Assembly: GCA_027019785.1 (NCBI GenBank)
Contig: JALUWF010000283.1
Coordinates: 1 to 38,668, forward strand
DNA length: 38,668 nucleotides
Source: Mariprofundus sp.
Lineage (GTDB): Bacteria > Pseudomonadota > Zetaproteobacteria > Mariprofundales > Mariprofundaceae
Direction of reading: 5' to 3'
Shown here: one piece after another, positions 26,587 to 37,925 of the stretch
How the letters are laid out: every line of letters begins with the position of its first letter
Numbering within the stretch: position 1 is the first letter of the stretch
Position numbers and translations under genes: made by a program
Notes under the pieces: generated by a model
Seen by the model: the letters and a program-made list of their open reading frames with translations, nothing else
What the model was told of the DNA's origin: nothing
Database searches by the model: none

Positions 26587-26599
26587 GGTTGCTCCTTCT

Positions 26600-28281
<1,682 letters not shown>

Positions 28282-28330
28282 TCTTTATCTCCCAACCCTG
28301 CAAGGCTGGAACCCGACAGGAAAATCTTGA

Positions 28331-28422
28331 ACCACAGAGGGCACAGAGAGCACAGAGGAGGTCAAAATCTATATGCTTTGTTTTCTCTGCTTTTCCTCTG
28401 TGCTCTCTGTGTACTCTGTGGT
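28331..28422. repeat. Imperfect inverted repeat from CACAGAG units
   Basis: ACCACAGAGGGCACAGAGAGCACAGAGGA ... TCCTCTGTGCTCTCTGTGTACTCTGTGGT, 29-nt arms, between merF and the small ORF. Confidence 0.85.
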
Positions 28423-28485
28423 GAAAATATTTTGATTTTATGATTTTCATTCTTGTATATTGTGCGCGGAATTTTTCGTAAGCGA

Positions 28486-28599
28486 CTAATGACAAGACGG
28501 GCAATGTGTCACCAGCCAGATGATGCCGGACACTGCTGCAATGCCGATCATGACGTTCAACACAACTGAGCTGCTACTCTTCTTTTCGGGTTCGCTCAC
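28486..28599 (-). CDS. 37-aa single-TM peptide ending CPSCH, in the mer operon
   Basis: GTG start overlapping merP TGA (GTGA): (M/V)SEPEKKSSSSVVLNVMIGIAAVSGIIWLVTHCPSCH*. Not in the supplied ORF track because it is short. Confidence 0.65.
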   Translation of the reverse strand: MSEPEKKSSSSVVLNVMIGIAAVSGIIWLVTHCPSCH

Positions 28600-28892
28600 T
28601 GTTTTGTTCCTGTAATGGTTGCCGGATACCCTAATTTTGTAATGGCCTGAGCAATCGCTTGAGGCGACTGTTCGCTATCTTCAAACGTAACGGTCGCCAA
28701 CGCTGTATCGAGATCAACAGCAGCAGAGTGGACGCCTTTCATCTGCAAGGCGCGATGGCGAACACTGATTGGACAGGTACCACAGGTCATGCCAGAAACA
28801 TGCATTCTGACAGTTTTCTCCTGTGCAAAACCAGTTTGCGCGTAGGCTACAGTCATGCAGAGACAGCCAGTCATCAATAACATTTTTCGCAT
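28596..28892 (-). CDS. merP: Periplasmic mercury-binding protein MerP
   Basis: Signal peptide; VRMHVSGMTCGTCPISVRHRALQMKGV. Confidence 0.93.
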   Translation of the reverse strand: MRKMLLMTGCLCMTVAYAQTGFAQEKTVRMHVSGMTCGTCPISVRHRALQMKGVHSAAVDLDTALATVTFEDSEQSPQAIAQAITKLGYPATITGTKQ

Positions 28893-28904
28893 CAGTAAAT
28901 CTCC

Positions 28905-29240
28905 TTATTTAATCAGATAGGGTAACAGTGATGGTGAAATCAGCAGCAGAATTGCAACGCCGCCCAGCATCCAGAGCAACACAGGTTTCTTCGGCGGACA
29001 ACCATTGGCCATGCACACTTTTCTGCCCTGCCAGTGCCTCCAGCCAGCCCAGCCAATCAGGCCAAGCGTGATAGCGGCGAAAATGGGGCGATACGGCTCC
29101 ATGGCGATAAAGGCTGAAGCTGAACCCAATCCCAGCATCACCACAATCAATGGCCCGATACAGCAGGCGGAGGCCAGGCCTCCAGCTATAATTGCACCCA
29201 CCAATGGCGTGTTTTCTTTTTTTGTTTCGGTATTGTTCAA
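28905..29240 (-). CDS. merT: Mercury transporter MerT
   Basis: GAIIAGGLASACCIGPLIVVMLGLGSASAFIAMEPYRPIFAAITLGLIGWAGWRHW. Confidence 0.94.
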   Translation of the reverse strand: MNNTETKKENTPLVGAIIAGGLASACCIGPLIVVMLGLGSASAFIAMEPYRPIFAAITLGLIGWAGWRHWQGRKVCMANGCPPKKPVLLWMLGGVAILLLISPSLLPYLIK

Positions 29241-29241
29241 G

Positions 29242-29628
29242 TTACTCCTCCAACGATTTCAAAATAGGACATGGGTCAGTATCGGACGACTCTTCACACT
29301 GCTCGGCTAAACTCAGTAAAATTTGACGCATCTGGGATAGTTTACGAATCCGCACCTCGATCTCATTGGCTTTGGCTTCGGCAACAGCCCGCACTTCAGC
29401 GCAATTGCAGTCATCAGTACGAAGGGCAAGCAGCTGGCCTGTTTCCTCCAGCGTAAAACCCAGTTCCTTGGTCTGCACAATAAACTTCAACCGCGACACA
29501 TCTTCTGCTGAATACTGACGATAACCGGACGCCGTACGCCTGGCCTCAGGAATTAGACCCCGCTGTTCATAATAACGAATGGTATCAATGGATACGCCGC
29601 TCTGTTTTGATAACTCGCCAATCTTCAT
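29242..29628 (-). CDS. merR: MerR, Hg(II)-responsive regulator
   Basis: MKIGELSKQSGVSIDTIRYYEQRGLIPEARRTASGYRQY; CNCAEV and QCEESSDTDPCP cysteines (C-x8-C); first gene of the mer operon. Confidence 0.93.
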   Translation of the reverse strand: MKIGELSKQSGVSIDTIRYYEQRGLIPEARRTASGYRQYSAEDVSRLKFIVQTKELGFTLEETGQLLALRTDDCNCAEVRAVAEAKANEIEVRIRKLSQMRQILLSLAEQCEESSDTDPCPILKSLEE

Positions 29629-29635
29629 GGGCGAA

Positions 29636-29666
29636 TGATAAAGCATGGAGTATACTCAAGGGTCAA
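29636..29666 (-). promoter_or_regulatory. MerR-type promoter/operator (19-bp spacer) of the mer operon
   Basis: Reverse strand TTGACC-CTTGAGTATACTCCATGCT-TTATCA with dyad GAGTATACTC. Confidence 0.8.
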
Positions 29667-29699
29667 GATAAATATTCCGCAGTAAATTTCCCGTCTTTA

Positions 29700-29809
29700 T
29701 TCGCGTGTATTCGCGTCCATTCGCGGTTTGCCCTTGACCTTGACCTGTTCTTTCTCATACAATCCAAACCTTTAAACGAACCACGAATGGACACGAATTG
29801 ACGCGAATT
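29700..29809. repeat. Imperfect inverted repeat from ATTCGCG units
   Basis: TTCGCGTGTATTCGCGTCCATTCGCGGTTTG ... CGAACCACGAATGGACACGAATTGACGCGAAT. Confidence 0.75.
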
Positions 29810-29932
29810 AAATCAAAATCCTGAACCAAAAAAAGATATTTTCAGGGGGCTGTGTCAGATACATACTCCGGGCTTGTCCAACGAACAGTTCAGATCGTGA
29901 TTCGCTTCGCTCTCACGATCTAACCTTATGCG

Positions 29933-30715
29933 CTATTGCGGTAGTTGTATTTTATCACCATAGAGCTTGTCGAACTGGCTTTCGGAGATAAGTACCGGCA
30001 TCACGATACCAGTGGTATTGAGCTTTTTCCACAGCCGTTCGGACTGCTGCCTGTCACCTGACGGAAATGTAAATCGCACCACAGGAACCGGCACCCTGCG
30101 TCGCTGATAGCGGTATTTTCTGCCAACACGATCCAGCTGCTGTTGCCATGCTTCGGCATATTTGGCCTGAAAATAACGGCCCAGACCGAGCAGATACACC
30201 CCTTTCGCTGCCCGGATAATGTTTGTTTCAATATCATGCTGTTGCCAGAAACGGGCCATCTCACGGGCTTGCCGCCGGCTCTTGAACAGTTGCGCATCAT
30301 CAAAGGCGTGCATGGTCATCTCTTCTGTGGTGTGAATACTGATTGGGTGCGTATGCATGGCCTCAAGACGATTGGTCAGTGCGTGAATGCCCTCCGGTGT
30401 GATCATACGACGCGTTACCACCCGCCATAACAGCGGCTTTGCAGCTTGTTCTGGTTTTTCCGCCGGCCCTGACAGGGCGTCATCGCTGTTATCGGTTACA
30501 TTACTATCGCTTACAGTACTATCGGCAACAGGCGTGGCGGGCAGGCTCGCCCGAACAATGGGCGATCGCAGCGCCGGCAGTGGGGGCTGCCAGGCCAGCC
30601 ATGCAATACCGGCCAGCCCGGTCAACAGAAGCAGTCGCCACAGAAAGCTATACCATTTCATGCTTTGCTGTATGAATGCGCACAATCGATCAACAATGCG
30701 CGTTAGTTTCACCAT
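29933..30715 (-). CDS. Uncharacterised single-TM protein with possible SPOR-like C-terminal region
   Basis: N-terminal TM (WRLLLLTGLAGIAWLAW), low-complexity linker, C-terminal globular part; overlaps the LOG-family gene. Confidence 0.6.
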   Translation of the reverse strand: MVKLTRIVDRLCAFIQQSMKWYSFLWRLLLLTGLAGIAWLAWQPPLPALRSPIVRASLPATPVADSTVSDSNVTDNSDDALSGPAEKPEQAAKPLLWRVVTRRMITPEGIHALTNRLEAMHTHPISIHTTEEMTMHAFDDAQLFKSRRQAREMARFWQQHDIETNIIRAAKGVYLLGLGRYFQAKYAEAWQQQLDRVGRKYRYQRRRVPVPVVRFTFPSGDRQQSERLWKKLNTTGIVMPVLISESQFDKLYGDKIQLPQ

Positions 30716-31754
30716 GATGCTCAAGCTGGTAGAGCGCATTCATGCGCCGGATAATCTGCGAGAGCACATTCATTCGTGAGTGATCCAGATGCATGCGAAG
30801 ACGCGGCAGATGTTGATAGCATTTATCATCCGATTTCGGCCAGTGGAACACCTGTTCAATCTTCCCATCGCTTAATACATCGGAAAACTCTGCATTCAGG
30901 CGGTTGAGCGCGTCATCGGACAACGGCGCCAGAAGGCGTAGCAATATACACTTACCGACATAGCGAAAACTATGGTAGTTCAAATAAAAATCACGGATAT
31001 GAGCGACGGCTGTATCGACATTGTCTGTGTGATAAAGCAGATGTGTATCATCCGAATCAATCAGGCCATCTTTCACCAGACGCCGCATCCACGATTTCAT
31101 AAACGGCCCCCAGTAATCATCGCCGGGCGCCTCCAGCATCACCACCGGCAACGGCGGATTACGGCCGGTCTGCAACAACGTCAATGTTTCAAATGCCTCG
31201 TCCAGCGTACCGAATCCGCCCGGCGTCAATACAACAGCATCACTCTCCTTGAGAAAAAACACCTTGCGGGTAAAGAAATACTGACAATAGAAATGACGCG
31301 GCGAGCCCACCATCACCGGGTTAGGCTGCTGCTCCATAGGCAGGTTGATGTTAATCGCAAAGGAGTTCTGCTCACCCGCACCTTCATTGGCCGCCTGCAT
31401 CATACCACCACCGCCGCCGGTAATAATCATAAAGCCGGCATCTTTCAGGGCGCTGGCACAACTACGCGCCTGTTCATAACGCGGATGATCCTCCGCTGTT
31501 CTGGCCGAACCGAAAATAGCCACTTTACGGCATGCCTGATAGGGCGTGAATACATCCAGACCCTGGCGCAGTTCCGCCAGCATCTTGGATAACATTTTAA
31601 TATCCACATTGTTATAGCCGCCGGATACCAGCCCTACTGTTTCAAGCATCAGGGCGCGCTTGTAGGGCGAGTCGTGTTCAAAATCCGCCAGCAGTTGCGC
31701 TACATGATCACGGATATCGTCTGGAATATCGTCAAGCACGATCGCCTTGCTCAT
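30690..31754 (-). CDS. LOG/TIGR00730-family Rossmann-fold protein
   Basis: VAIFGSARTAEDHPRYEQAR...IITGGGGGMMQAANEGA...VVLTPGGFGTLDEAFETLTLLQTGR (GGGxGTxxE-type). Confidence 0.92.
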   Translation of the reverse strand: MSKAIVLDDIPDDIRDHVAQLLADFEHDSPYKRALMLETVGLVSGGYNNVDIKMLSKMLAELRQGLDVFTPYQACRKVAIFGSARTAEDHPRYEQARSCASALKDAGFMIITGGGGGMMQAANEGAGEQNSFAININLPMEQQPNPVMVGSPRHFYCQYFFTRKVFFLKESDAVVLTPGGFGTLDEAFETLTLLQTGRNPPLPVVMLEAPGDDYWGPFMKSWMRRLVKDGLIDSDDTHLLYHTDNVDTAVAHIRDFYLNYHSFRYVGKCILLRLLAPLSDDALNRLNAEFSDVLSDGKIEQVFHWPKSDDKCYQHLPRLRMHLDHSRMNVLSQIIRRMNALYQLEHHGETNAHC

Positions 31755-31804
31755 GTCTTGTTCACCTTAACGCGCGTTGTGTATTTCATTTCGTGATGTG
31801 CATG

Positions 31805-33322
31805 TCATTTCGCCGCATTAATCACCACATCAATACGCCGGTTCATCGCACGCCCCCGGGCAAACTCGTTACTGGCAATCGGGCGTACTTCACCATAGCC
31901 CAGCGCTTTCAAACGTGTGCCATCGGCACCGGCGGCAATGAGAAAATCGCGCACGGCTTCGGCCCGCTTCAGCGATAATATCTGGTTCGACTTGACGCCG
32001 CCCTGGTTATCGGTATGCCCTTCAATACGCAGGTTACGATCCTGATAAATATCCATCGCCTCTTTTAATCGACCCAGCATATCGTAGTGCTTCGGATCAA
32101 TCCTGCTTCTGCCCGATTTGAACTTGAGGCTGACCAGACGGATCAATAGTGAGCCATCAAGATTTACCAGAATATTGACCTCGCCCGGTTTAAACAATTT
32201 GCGCAACCGTTGCTGTCGTTTCTGCTCAAAGGTTTCGCGTTCCAGCTTGGCCTTGAACGCTTCCTTGATATTGGACACCTGATGCTGCTGCGCCTGTTTC
32301 ATGGCGTCCGTCTGCGCCGCCAGATTGCTTTGAAGTTGCTGCTGATACTCTTTTTTCATCCGGCTCAGTTCCTGGCGGTGCGCCTTTCGTTCCTCAGCCA
32401 GCTCTCTGGTCAGCTTGTTGGCTGCCTTGAGCAGATCCCGGGCGGGAATATCTGTCAGCATCGCATCGCCGTGGCTGGCCATACCCAGAGCATGCGCCAG
32501 ATCCAGTTTCATCTGTCTTGTTTTTAGCAGTAACTGTTCATGGCTGCCACGTTTCCTGCGCCACGCCTTCACCTGCTCAGCCACATGGATCGATTCGCGC
32601 GCCAGGTATAATCCCCGCTCGGGATGCGGCGGGATCTCCCCGCGTTTACCATTTTTAAAGGCTTCCAGTTCAGCCAGTTTATCTTTGGCCGCCTGATAAA
32701 TATGCGGCGCATATTGCCTGGCATTGGCATTGGCCGCCTTGCCAATCACACTGGCAGTCAACCGGGCAAGCGAGGGGATCATCCCCTCCAGCGCCTGTCG
32801 GTAGGCCTCCAGTGCCTTGCCTGCGTACGTTGCAGTCTGATTCAACTCACCTTGCTCATGCGTCTTAATGGCCAGCGCCAGTTCACTATCCGCCGCCTCG
32901 ACACGATCAACGGCGGACGAGTTTCTACTCGCCCTGCCCGATGATGCCAAAATCGTATTGACCACATCGGCATCACGATTCAGCGCCAACAGCCGGGAAA
33001 AACGCTGTCTGAAATCAGATGCAGTACGGCGAGCTTCCTGAATGGTTTCAGCCGCTTTAGCAAGTGCAGCATCGTGTTCCTGTTGCTTATGTTGTTCATC
33101 CGCCAGCATGGCTGCGCCCATGTAGGCCTCTGCCCGGTTCACTGTCTGCGGCGCGAAACGTTGGCTTTCACCATGCTTGAACAGGTCAATCTGCTGTTGT
33201 AGTTGCGACTGACTATATTCGGCTGCCTCTAGCGCCGTGCCCGGCTGCATGGCGGCCAACTGTATAGCGAGCAGCAGCATGGCAACCAACAGCGGCGGCA
33301 TCCGGTAACGAGATTCAGGCAA
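31805..33322 (-). CDS. OmpA-family protein with coiled-coil N-terminal region
   Basis: C-terminal NLRIEGHTDNQGGVKSNQILSLKRAEAVRDFLIAAGADGTRLKALGYGEVRPIASN...GRAMNRRIDVVI. Confidence 0.93.
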   Translation of the reverse strand: MPESRYRMPPLLVAMLLLAIQLAAMQPGTALEAAEYSQSQLQQQIDLFKHGESQRFAPQTVNRAEAYMGAAMLADEQHKQQEHDAALAKAAETIQEARRTASDFRQRFSRLLALNRDADVVNTILASSGRASRNSSAVDRVEAADSELALAIKTHEQGELNQTATYAGKALEAYRQALEGMIPSLARLTASVIGKAANANARQYAPHIYQAAKDKLAELEAFKNGKRGEIPPHPERGLYLARESIHVAEQVKAWRRKRGSHEQLLLKTRQMKLDLAHALGMASHGDAMLTDIPARDLLKAANKLTRELAEERKAHRQELSRMKKEYQQQLQSNLAAQTDAMKQAQQHQVSNIKEAFKAKLERETFEQKRQQRLRKLFKPGEVNILVNLDGSLLIRLVSLKFKSGRSRIDPKHYDMLGRLKEAMDIYQDRNLRIEGHTDNQGGVKSNQILSLKRAEAVRDFLIAAGADGTRLKALGYGEVRPIASNEFARGRAMNRRIDVVINAAK

Positions 33323-34427
33323 GATTCAGCATCCTCTCCAGCGCCAGTCTGGCCCAACGTTTATGGCTCTGCGGCACACTGATCCGGTTATGGATGCTCA
33401 GGTTATCGCCATTGCCACGGATGCCGTCGCGAATCGCAGTCAAAGCGGCGCACAGCTGTTGCGGATCAGTACGGAACATCGTTGAACACATGCAGACCAT
33501 CGGTGATAAAAACCAGATGGGGTGATCCGGAAAGCGGATTCGCAGCCGGTTAACCAGATTCAGTTCGGTGGCGATGGCGAACGACTGGCCCTTTTCCGCC
33601 TCTAATACACGCTTGATAATCATTTCAGTCGAGCCGACAAAATCGGCTGTTTCACATACGGCGCGGGAACATTCCGGGTGCGCCAGGATATGGATACCGG
33701 GATGATTACGCCGCATCGTATCGGCATGCTCCGGCTTGAACAGCTGATGCACGGAGCAAAAACCTTTCCATAGAATCAGACGCGCCTGCTCAATGGCTTC
33801 CGGAGCCTGACCACCCAGCGGCAGTGCCGGATCCCAGACAATCATATCCTCATCAGGCACGCCCATCGCCACCGCCGTATTTTCACCCAGATGCTGATCC
33901 GGGAAAAAGAGGATTTTTTCACGATTGTTCCAGCTCCACTGCATAACTTTCCGTGCATTGCCAGAGGTGCAGACAATGCCGCCGTGTTCACCGCAGAATG
34001 CTTTCAGGGCCGCCGTGGAATTGATATAGGTCACCGGCGTCACGGTTGTGTCGGGACTGATCACGCTGGAGAGTTCGCGCCAGCAGCGTGTCACCTGTTC
34101 ATCATCAGCCATATCCGCCATCGAACAACCGGCGGCCAGATCGGGCAGAATCACAGCCTGATCATCAGCCGTCAGGATATCGGCGGTTTCAGCCATAAAA
34201 TGCACGCCGCAGAAGATGATGTAAGGCGCGCTGGTTTCAGCCGCCTGCTGCGATAATTTGAGCGAATCACCGCTCACATCGGCAAAGACGAAAACCTCTT
34301 CGCGCTGATAATGGTGGCCCAGGATCAGCACTTGATCACCCAGTTCGGCTTTTAGTTGCTTGATTTGTTCAAGGATATCGATTTCGGGCGTATCGTATAG
34401 CTGCGTCAGCAGCGCCTGTGCATTCAT
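33315..34427 (-). CDS. nadA: Quinolinate synthase NadA
   Basis: LILGHHYQREEVFVFADVSGDSLKLSQQAAE...FCGVHFMAETADIL...AGCSMADMA. Confidence 0.96.
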   Translation of the reverse strand: MNAQALLTQLYDTPEIDILEQIKQLKAELGDQVLILGHHYQREEVFVFADVSGDSLKLSQQAAETSAPYIIFCGVHFMAETADILTADDQAVILPDLAAGCSMADMADDEQVTRCWRELSSVISPDTTVTPVTYINSTAALKAFCGEHGGIVCTSGNARKVMQWSWNNREKILFFPDQHLGENTAVAMGVPDEDMIVWDPALPLGGQAPEAIEQARLILWKGFCSVHQLFKPEHADTMRRNHPGIHILAHPECSRAVCETADFVGSTEMIIKRVLEAEKGQSFAIATELNLVNRLRIRFPDHPIWFLSPMVCMCSTMFRTDPQQLCAALTAIRDGIRGNGDNLSIHNRISVPQSHKRWARLALERMLNLA

Positions 34428-34506
34428 AATGCCAAAGTTTCCGGTTGTAAGGCAGTCTTGTCAATTCGTCAGTTCACCTTCAACTCACATCTCCGGAACG
34501 CTCCGG

Positions 34507-34923
34507 CTATTTTGTTTTGCCGCTGGTTTTGCGAATATAGGCGATAATCTCGTCTTCCGGACTGCCTGTCATAAATTGCGAGGGCATGCGTGTTTCCGCC
34601 TTCGGGTCGCCTGTCAGCCCCTTAACTGCATGGGCAGTATTAAAATCCCATTGACGAATCTTTTTCTCATCCCAAACCCAGGGTACTCCCTTGATGTAGG
34701 TTTTAAAGACATAACGATATCCGGGATAGGTTCCCGCCCGGCGTCCGAGAATGCCTTTCAGACTTGGCCCGAACTTGTTCTTGCCCGTGGTGAAGTCGTG
34801 ACACACCTTGCACTTTCTCTCCGCCCCTGCATGAACGGCACCAGACCACATCCCCGTCAACAGGATGATTACAAAAAAAATATAATAACGATAACGCGCC
34901 ATCTCAGACCTCCGCAGATACAA
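34507..34923 (-). CDS. Class I cytochrome c
   Basis: Signal peptide; CKVCH heme motif; GPSLKGILGRRAGTYPGYRY; C-terminal SQFMTG-type segment. Confidence 0.92.
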   Translation of the reverse strand: MYLRRSEMARYRYYIFFVIILLTGMWSGAVHAGAERKCKVCHDFTTGKNKFGPSLKGILGRRAGTYPGYRYVFKTYIKGVPWVWDEKKIRQWDFNTAHAVKGLTGDPKAETRMPSQFMTGSPEDEIIAYIRKTSGKTK

Positions 34924-34931
34924 TTTGTCGT

Positions 34932-35693
34932 TTATTCAACCCCTGTCCCCTTCGGGTTCTCGGGCATTGGCGGCGGTTTGGCGCCGGTTAGAAATGCAGC
35001 CGCATCAAGGATATCCTGATCACTCAATTTGGCTGCCACATCCCGCATCTGTGCCATAAAATCATTGGCGCGGCCATACTCTTTCTTCCTCAGTGCAGCG
35101 CGTCGGAAAGATTTAAGTTCATGTGTCAGATAAAGGTAGTTCTGCCCGCTGAGCACTGGATAGAGCCTGCCTGCGCCATGCCCGTCATAGCCGTGGCAGA
35201 CCTTGCAGGCGGCAATACTCCGCGCCCGGACGCCAAAATTGACAATTATTCTGCCGCGTCCGGGATTGCCAACGTTCACGCCATCCCGCCCGAGCCGGGC
35301 CAGATCCGAACCTTCATACGGCCACTTCAACGAATGCAGGAAGGCGGCGACATCCCTGCGCTGCTGCGCACTTAAGCCTTTAGCGATGCGATTCATCTGG
35401 TGCATCACATCATCGGTACGTCGGCCGGTAGCAAAGTCGGTCAACTGCTTGAGCAGATAAGTATAGGTCTGAGCTGCCGTTCTGGGCGTGGCAATATCCA
35501 CAGCTCCCAGCCCCATACCATCGCTGCCATGACATTTCTGGCAGGCCGGAATCCGGTCATTCACCCCATAAGTAAAGATTTTCTTTCCCGCTTCGATACT
35601 GTTGCCGTTCTCTGCCGCATCAAGCGGCAGAGAAAAAAACAAGCCCAGCAGGATAAGGCAGATAACCTCTCTCTTCACGCGCCACATCGACAT
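34932..35693 (-). CDS. Di-heme cytochrome c (c4-like)
   Basis: Two heme motifs (CQKCHGSDGMG, CKVCHGYDGHG); signal peptide. Confidence 0.92.
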   Translation of the reverse strand: MSMWRVKREVICLILLGLFFSLPLDAAENGNSIEAGKKIFTYGVNDRIPACQKCHGSDGMGLGAVDIATPRTAAQTYTYLLKQLTDFATGRRTDDVMHQMNRIAKGLSAQQRRDVAAFLHSLKWPYEGSDLARLGRDGVNVGNPGRGRIIVNFGVRARSIAACKVCHGYDGHGAGRLYPVLSGQNYLYLTHELKSFRRAALRKKEYGRANDFMAQMRDVAAKLSDQDILDAAAFLTGAKPPPMPENPKGTGVE

Positions 35694-35860
35694 TCAACTC
35701 TCCAGATAGATAGTAATAGCACTCCCGCTCCCGACTACGAATGCTACGTCCGGATGAGAATCTATCAATCAGTTAAATCCTGTTGCAGATACAGATCCGC
35801 GTGCATCATAGGTGAACTCTGGGTACGCTTCGCTTTGATTTTTGAATGGGAGATATATTT

Positions 35861-37762
35861 ATGCCTGCATATCGTTCACGCACCACCACTCATGGCCGCA
35901 ATATGGCTGGCGCGCGCGCCCTGTGGCGCGCTACCGGCACCAAAGAAGGCGATTGGGATAAACCGATTATCGCCATTGCCAACTCCTTTACGCAGTTCGT
36001 GCCGGGTCATGTGCATCTCAAAGACCTGGGGCAGATGGTGGCTCGCGAAATAGAGGCTGCCGGTGGCGTGGCCAAGGAGTTCTCCACCATTGCCGTGGAT
36101 GACGGCATCGCCATGGGTCATGGCGGCATGCTCTATTCGCTGCCAAGCCGCGAGATTATCGCTGATTCAGTCGAGTATATGTGTAACGCCCATTGCGCCG
36201 ATGCGCTGGTCTGCATCTCCAATTGCGATAAAATAACGCCGGGCATGCTGATGGCGTCGATGCGGTTGAATATTCCGGTCGTATTTGTCTCCGGCGGCCC
36301 GATGGAAGCGGGCAAGGTGACGCTGAACAAGCGCGAACTGCATCTCGATCTGGTTGATGCCATGGTCAGGGCGGCTGATCCGCATGAATCGGATGAAGAT
36401 GTCGCAGCCATCGAACGCTCGGCCTGCCCGACCTGCGGTTCCTGTTCCGGCATGTTCACAGCCAATTCGATGAACTGTTTGACCGAAGCCCTCGGTCTGG
36501 CTTTGCCCGGCAACGGTTCGCTGGTCGCCACCCATGCCGCCCGCAAAGAGCTGTTTTTGCATGCCGGTCGCCTCGTTGTTGATCTGGCCAAGCGCTATTA
36601 TGAGCAGGGTGATGATTCTGTATTGCCGCGCTCCATTGCCACCTTTGAGGCGTTTGAAAATGCTATTGCACTGGATATCGCCATGGGCGGCTCCACCAAC
36701 ACCGTGCTGCATCTGCTGGCTATTGCTCAGGAAGCCGGCGTCGATTTCACCATGGCCGATATTGACCGCATGAGCCGCCGTATTCCTAATATCTGCAAGG
36801 TGTCGCCATCTTCCCCATATCACCTGGAGGATGTGCATCGCGCCGGCGGCATTATGTCGATTCTGGCTGAACTCAAACGCGCTGGCCTGCTGCATGGCGA
36901 TGCCGGTTGCGTACATGCGCCAACGCTGGGCGCAGCGCTGGATGCATGGGATATTACCAACGAAGCGAATAAAGCAGCTCGGGAATTATATCTGGCTGCG
37001 CCCGGTGGCGTGCCATCGCTGCAGGCGTTTTCGCAATCCGAACAGTGGAAATCACTCGATGAAGATCGTGAATCAGGTTGCATCCGCGATGTACCCCATG
37101 CTTATTCACAGGAAGGCGGATTGGCTGTGCTCTACGGCAATATTGCCGAACATGGTTGTATCGTGAAAACTGCCGGCGTCGATGCATCCATCTGGACATT
37201 TACCGGTCGCGCCCGCGTATTTGAGTCGCAAGATGATGCCGTCACCGCCATTCTCAATGATAAAATCGTCGCCGGCGATGTGGTGGTGATTCGCTACGAA
37301 GGCCCGAAAGGCGGCCCCGGCATGCAGGAGATGCTCTACCCGACTTCCTACCTGAAATCCAAAGGCCTGGGCAAGGATTGCGCCCTGCTCACCGATGGAC
37401 GTTTTTCAGGCGGCACCTCCGGCCTATCGATTGGCCACGCTTCACCGGAAGCTGCCGAGGGCGGCGCGATTGGACTGATTGAAGATGGTGACAGTATCGA
37501 AATTGATATTCCAGGCCGCACCATCCATCTGGCGATATCCGATGACGAACTGGCATCCCGCCGCGTTGCCATGCAGGCCAGAGGCGCTGATGCCTGGCAA
37601 CCGCTTGATCGTGACCGGGTCGTTTCTAAAGCATTGCAAGCCTATGCAGCCCTGACCACCAGCGCTGATCGCGGTGCTGTGCGTGACTTGTCACAACTGA
37701 CATCAAACAAAGCGTTGCCTTTTAACCTCAACTCTCGCCAAGACGCAAAGAACGCAAAGTAA
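35861..37762 (+). CDS. ilvD: Dihydroxy-acid dehydratase IlvD
   Basis: [21 protein letters not shown]...[33 protein letters not shown]...[32 protein letters not shown]. Confidence 0.97.
   Translation: MPAYRSRTTTHGRNMAGARALWRATGTKEGDWDKPIIAIANSFTQFVPGHVHLKDLGQMVAREIEAAGGVAKEFSTIAVDDGIAMGHGGMLYSLPSREIIADSVEYMCNAHCADALVCISNCDKITPGMLMASMRLNIPVVFVSGGPMEAGKVTLNKRELHLDLVDAMVRAADPHESDEDVAAIERSACPTCGSCSGMFTANSMNCLTEALGLALPGNGSLVATHAARKELFLHAGRLVVDLAKRYYEQGDDSVLPRSIATFEAFENAIALDIAMGGSTNTVLHLLAIAQEAGVDFTMADIDRMSRRIPNICKVSPSSPYHLEDVHRAGGIMSILAELKRAGLLHGDAGCVHAPTLGAALDAWDITNEANKAARELYLAAPGGVPSLQAFSQSEQWKSLDEDRESGCIRDVPHAYSQEGGLAVLYGNIAEHGCIVKTAGVDASIWTFTGRARVFESQDDAVTAILNDKIVAGDVVVIRYEGPKGGPGMQEMLYPTSYLKSKGLGKDCALLTDGRFSGGTSGLSIGHASPEAAEGGAIGLIEDGDSIEIDIPGRTIHLAISDDELASRRVAMQARGADAWQPLDRDRVVSKALQAYAALTTSADRGAVRDLSQLTSNKALPFNLNSRQDAKNAK
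37733..37759. repeat. Dispersed-type CGCAAAG unit repeat overlapping the ilvD 3' end
   Basis: CTCGCCAAGACGCAAAGAACGCAAAG. Confidence 0.6.
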
Positions 37763-37816
37763 TACCAAGAAATATGCACTGCCTGGTAAATATTTTCTGA
37801 TTTGCACAAAAAAGGC

Positions 37817-37891
37817 ATTCCCGCGCAGGCGGGAATCCAGTGTGCGCATAAACACATAAAGGCTATGGAATCCCGCCTGCGCGGGATGACG
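37817..37891. repeat. Inverted pair of ATTCCC-N8-GGGAAT-type (dRS3-like) repeats
   Basis: ATTCCCGCGCAGGCGGGAAT (37817-37836) and GGAATCCCGCCTGCGCGGGATGAC (from ~37867) in opposite orientation. Confidence 0.75.
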
Positions 37892-37925
37892 GAAAGAACT
37901 TATGCAACGATTTATATGTAGCCGT

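Noticed and set aside
36167-36916. 249-aa ORF antisense to ilvD
   Set aside because: Shadow of a strongly conserved ilvD sequence; no signature.
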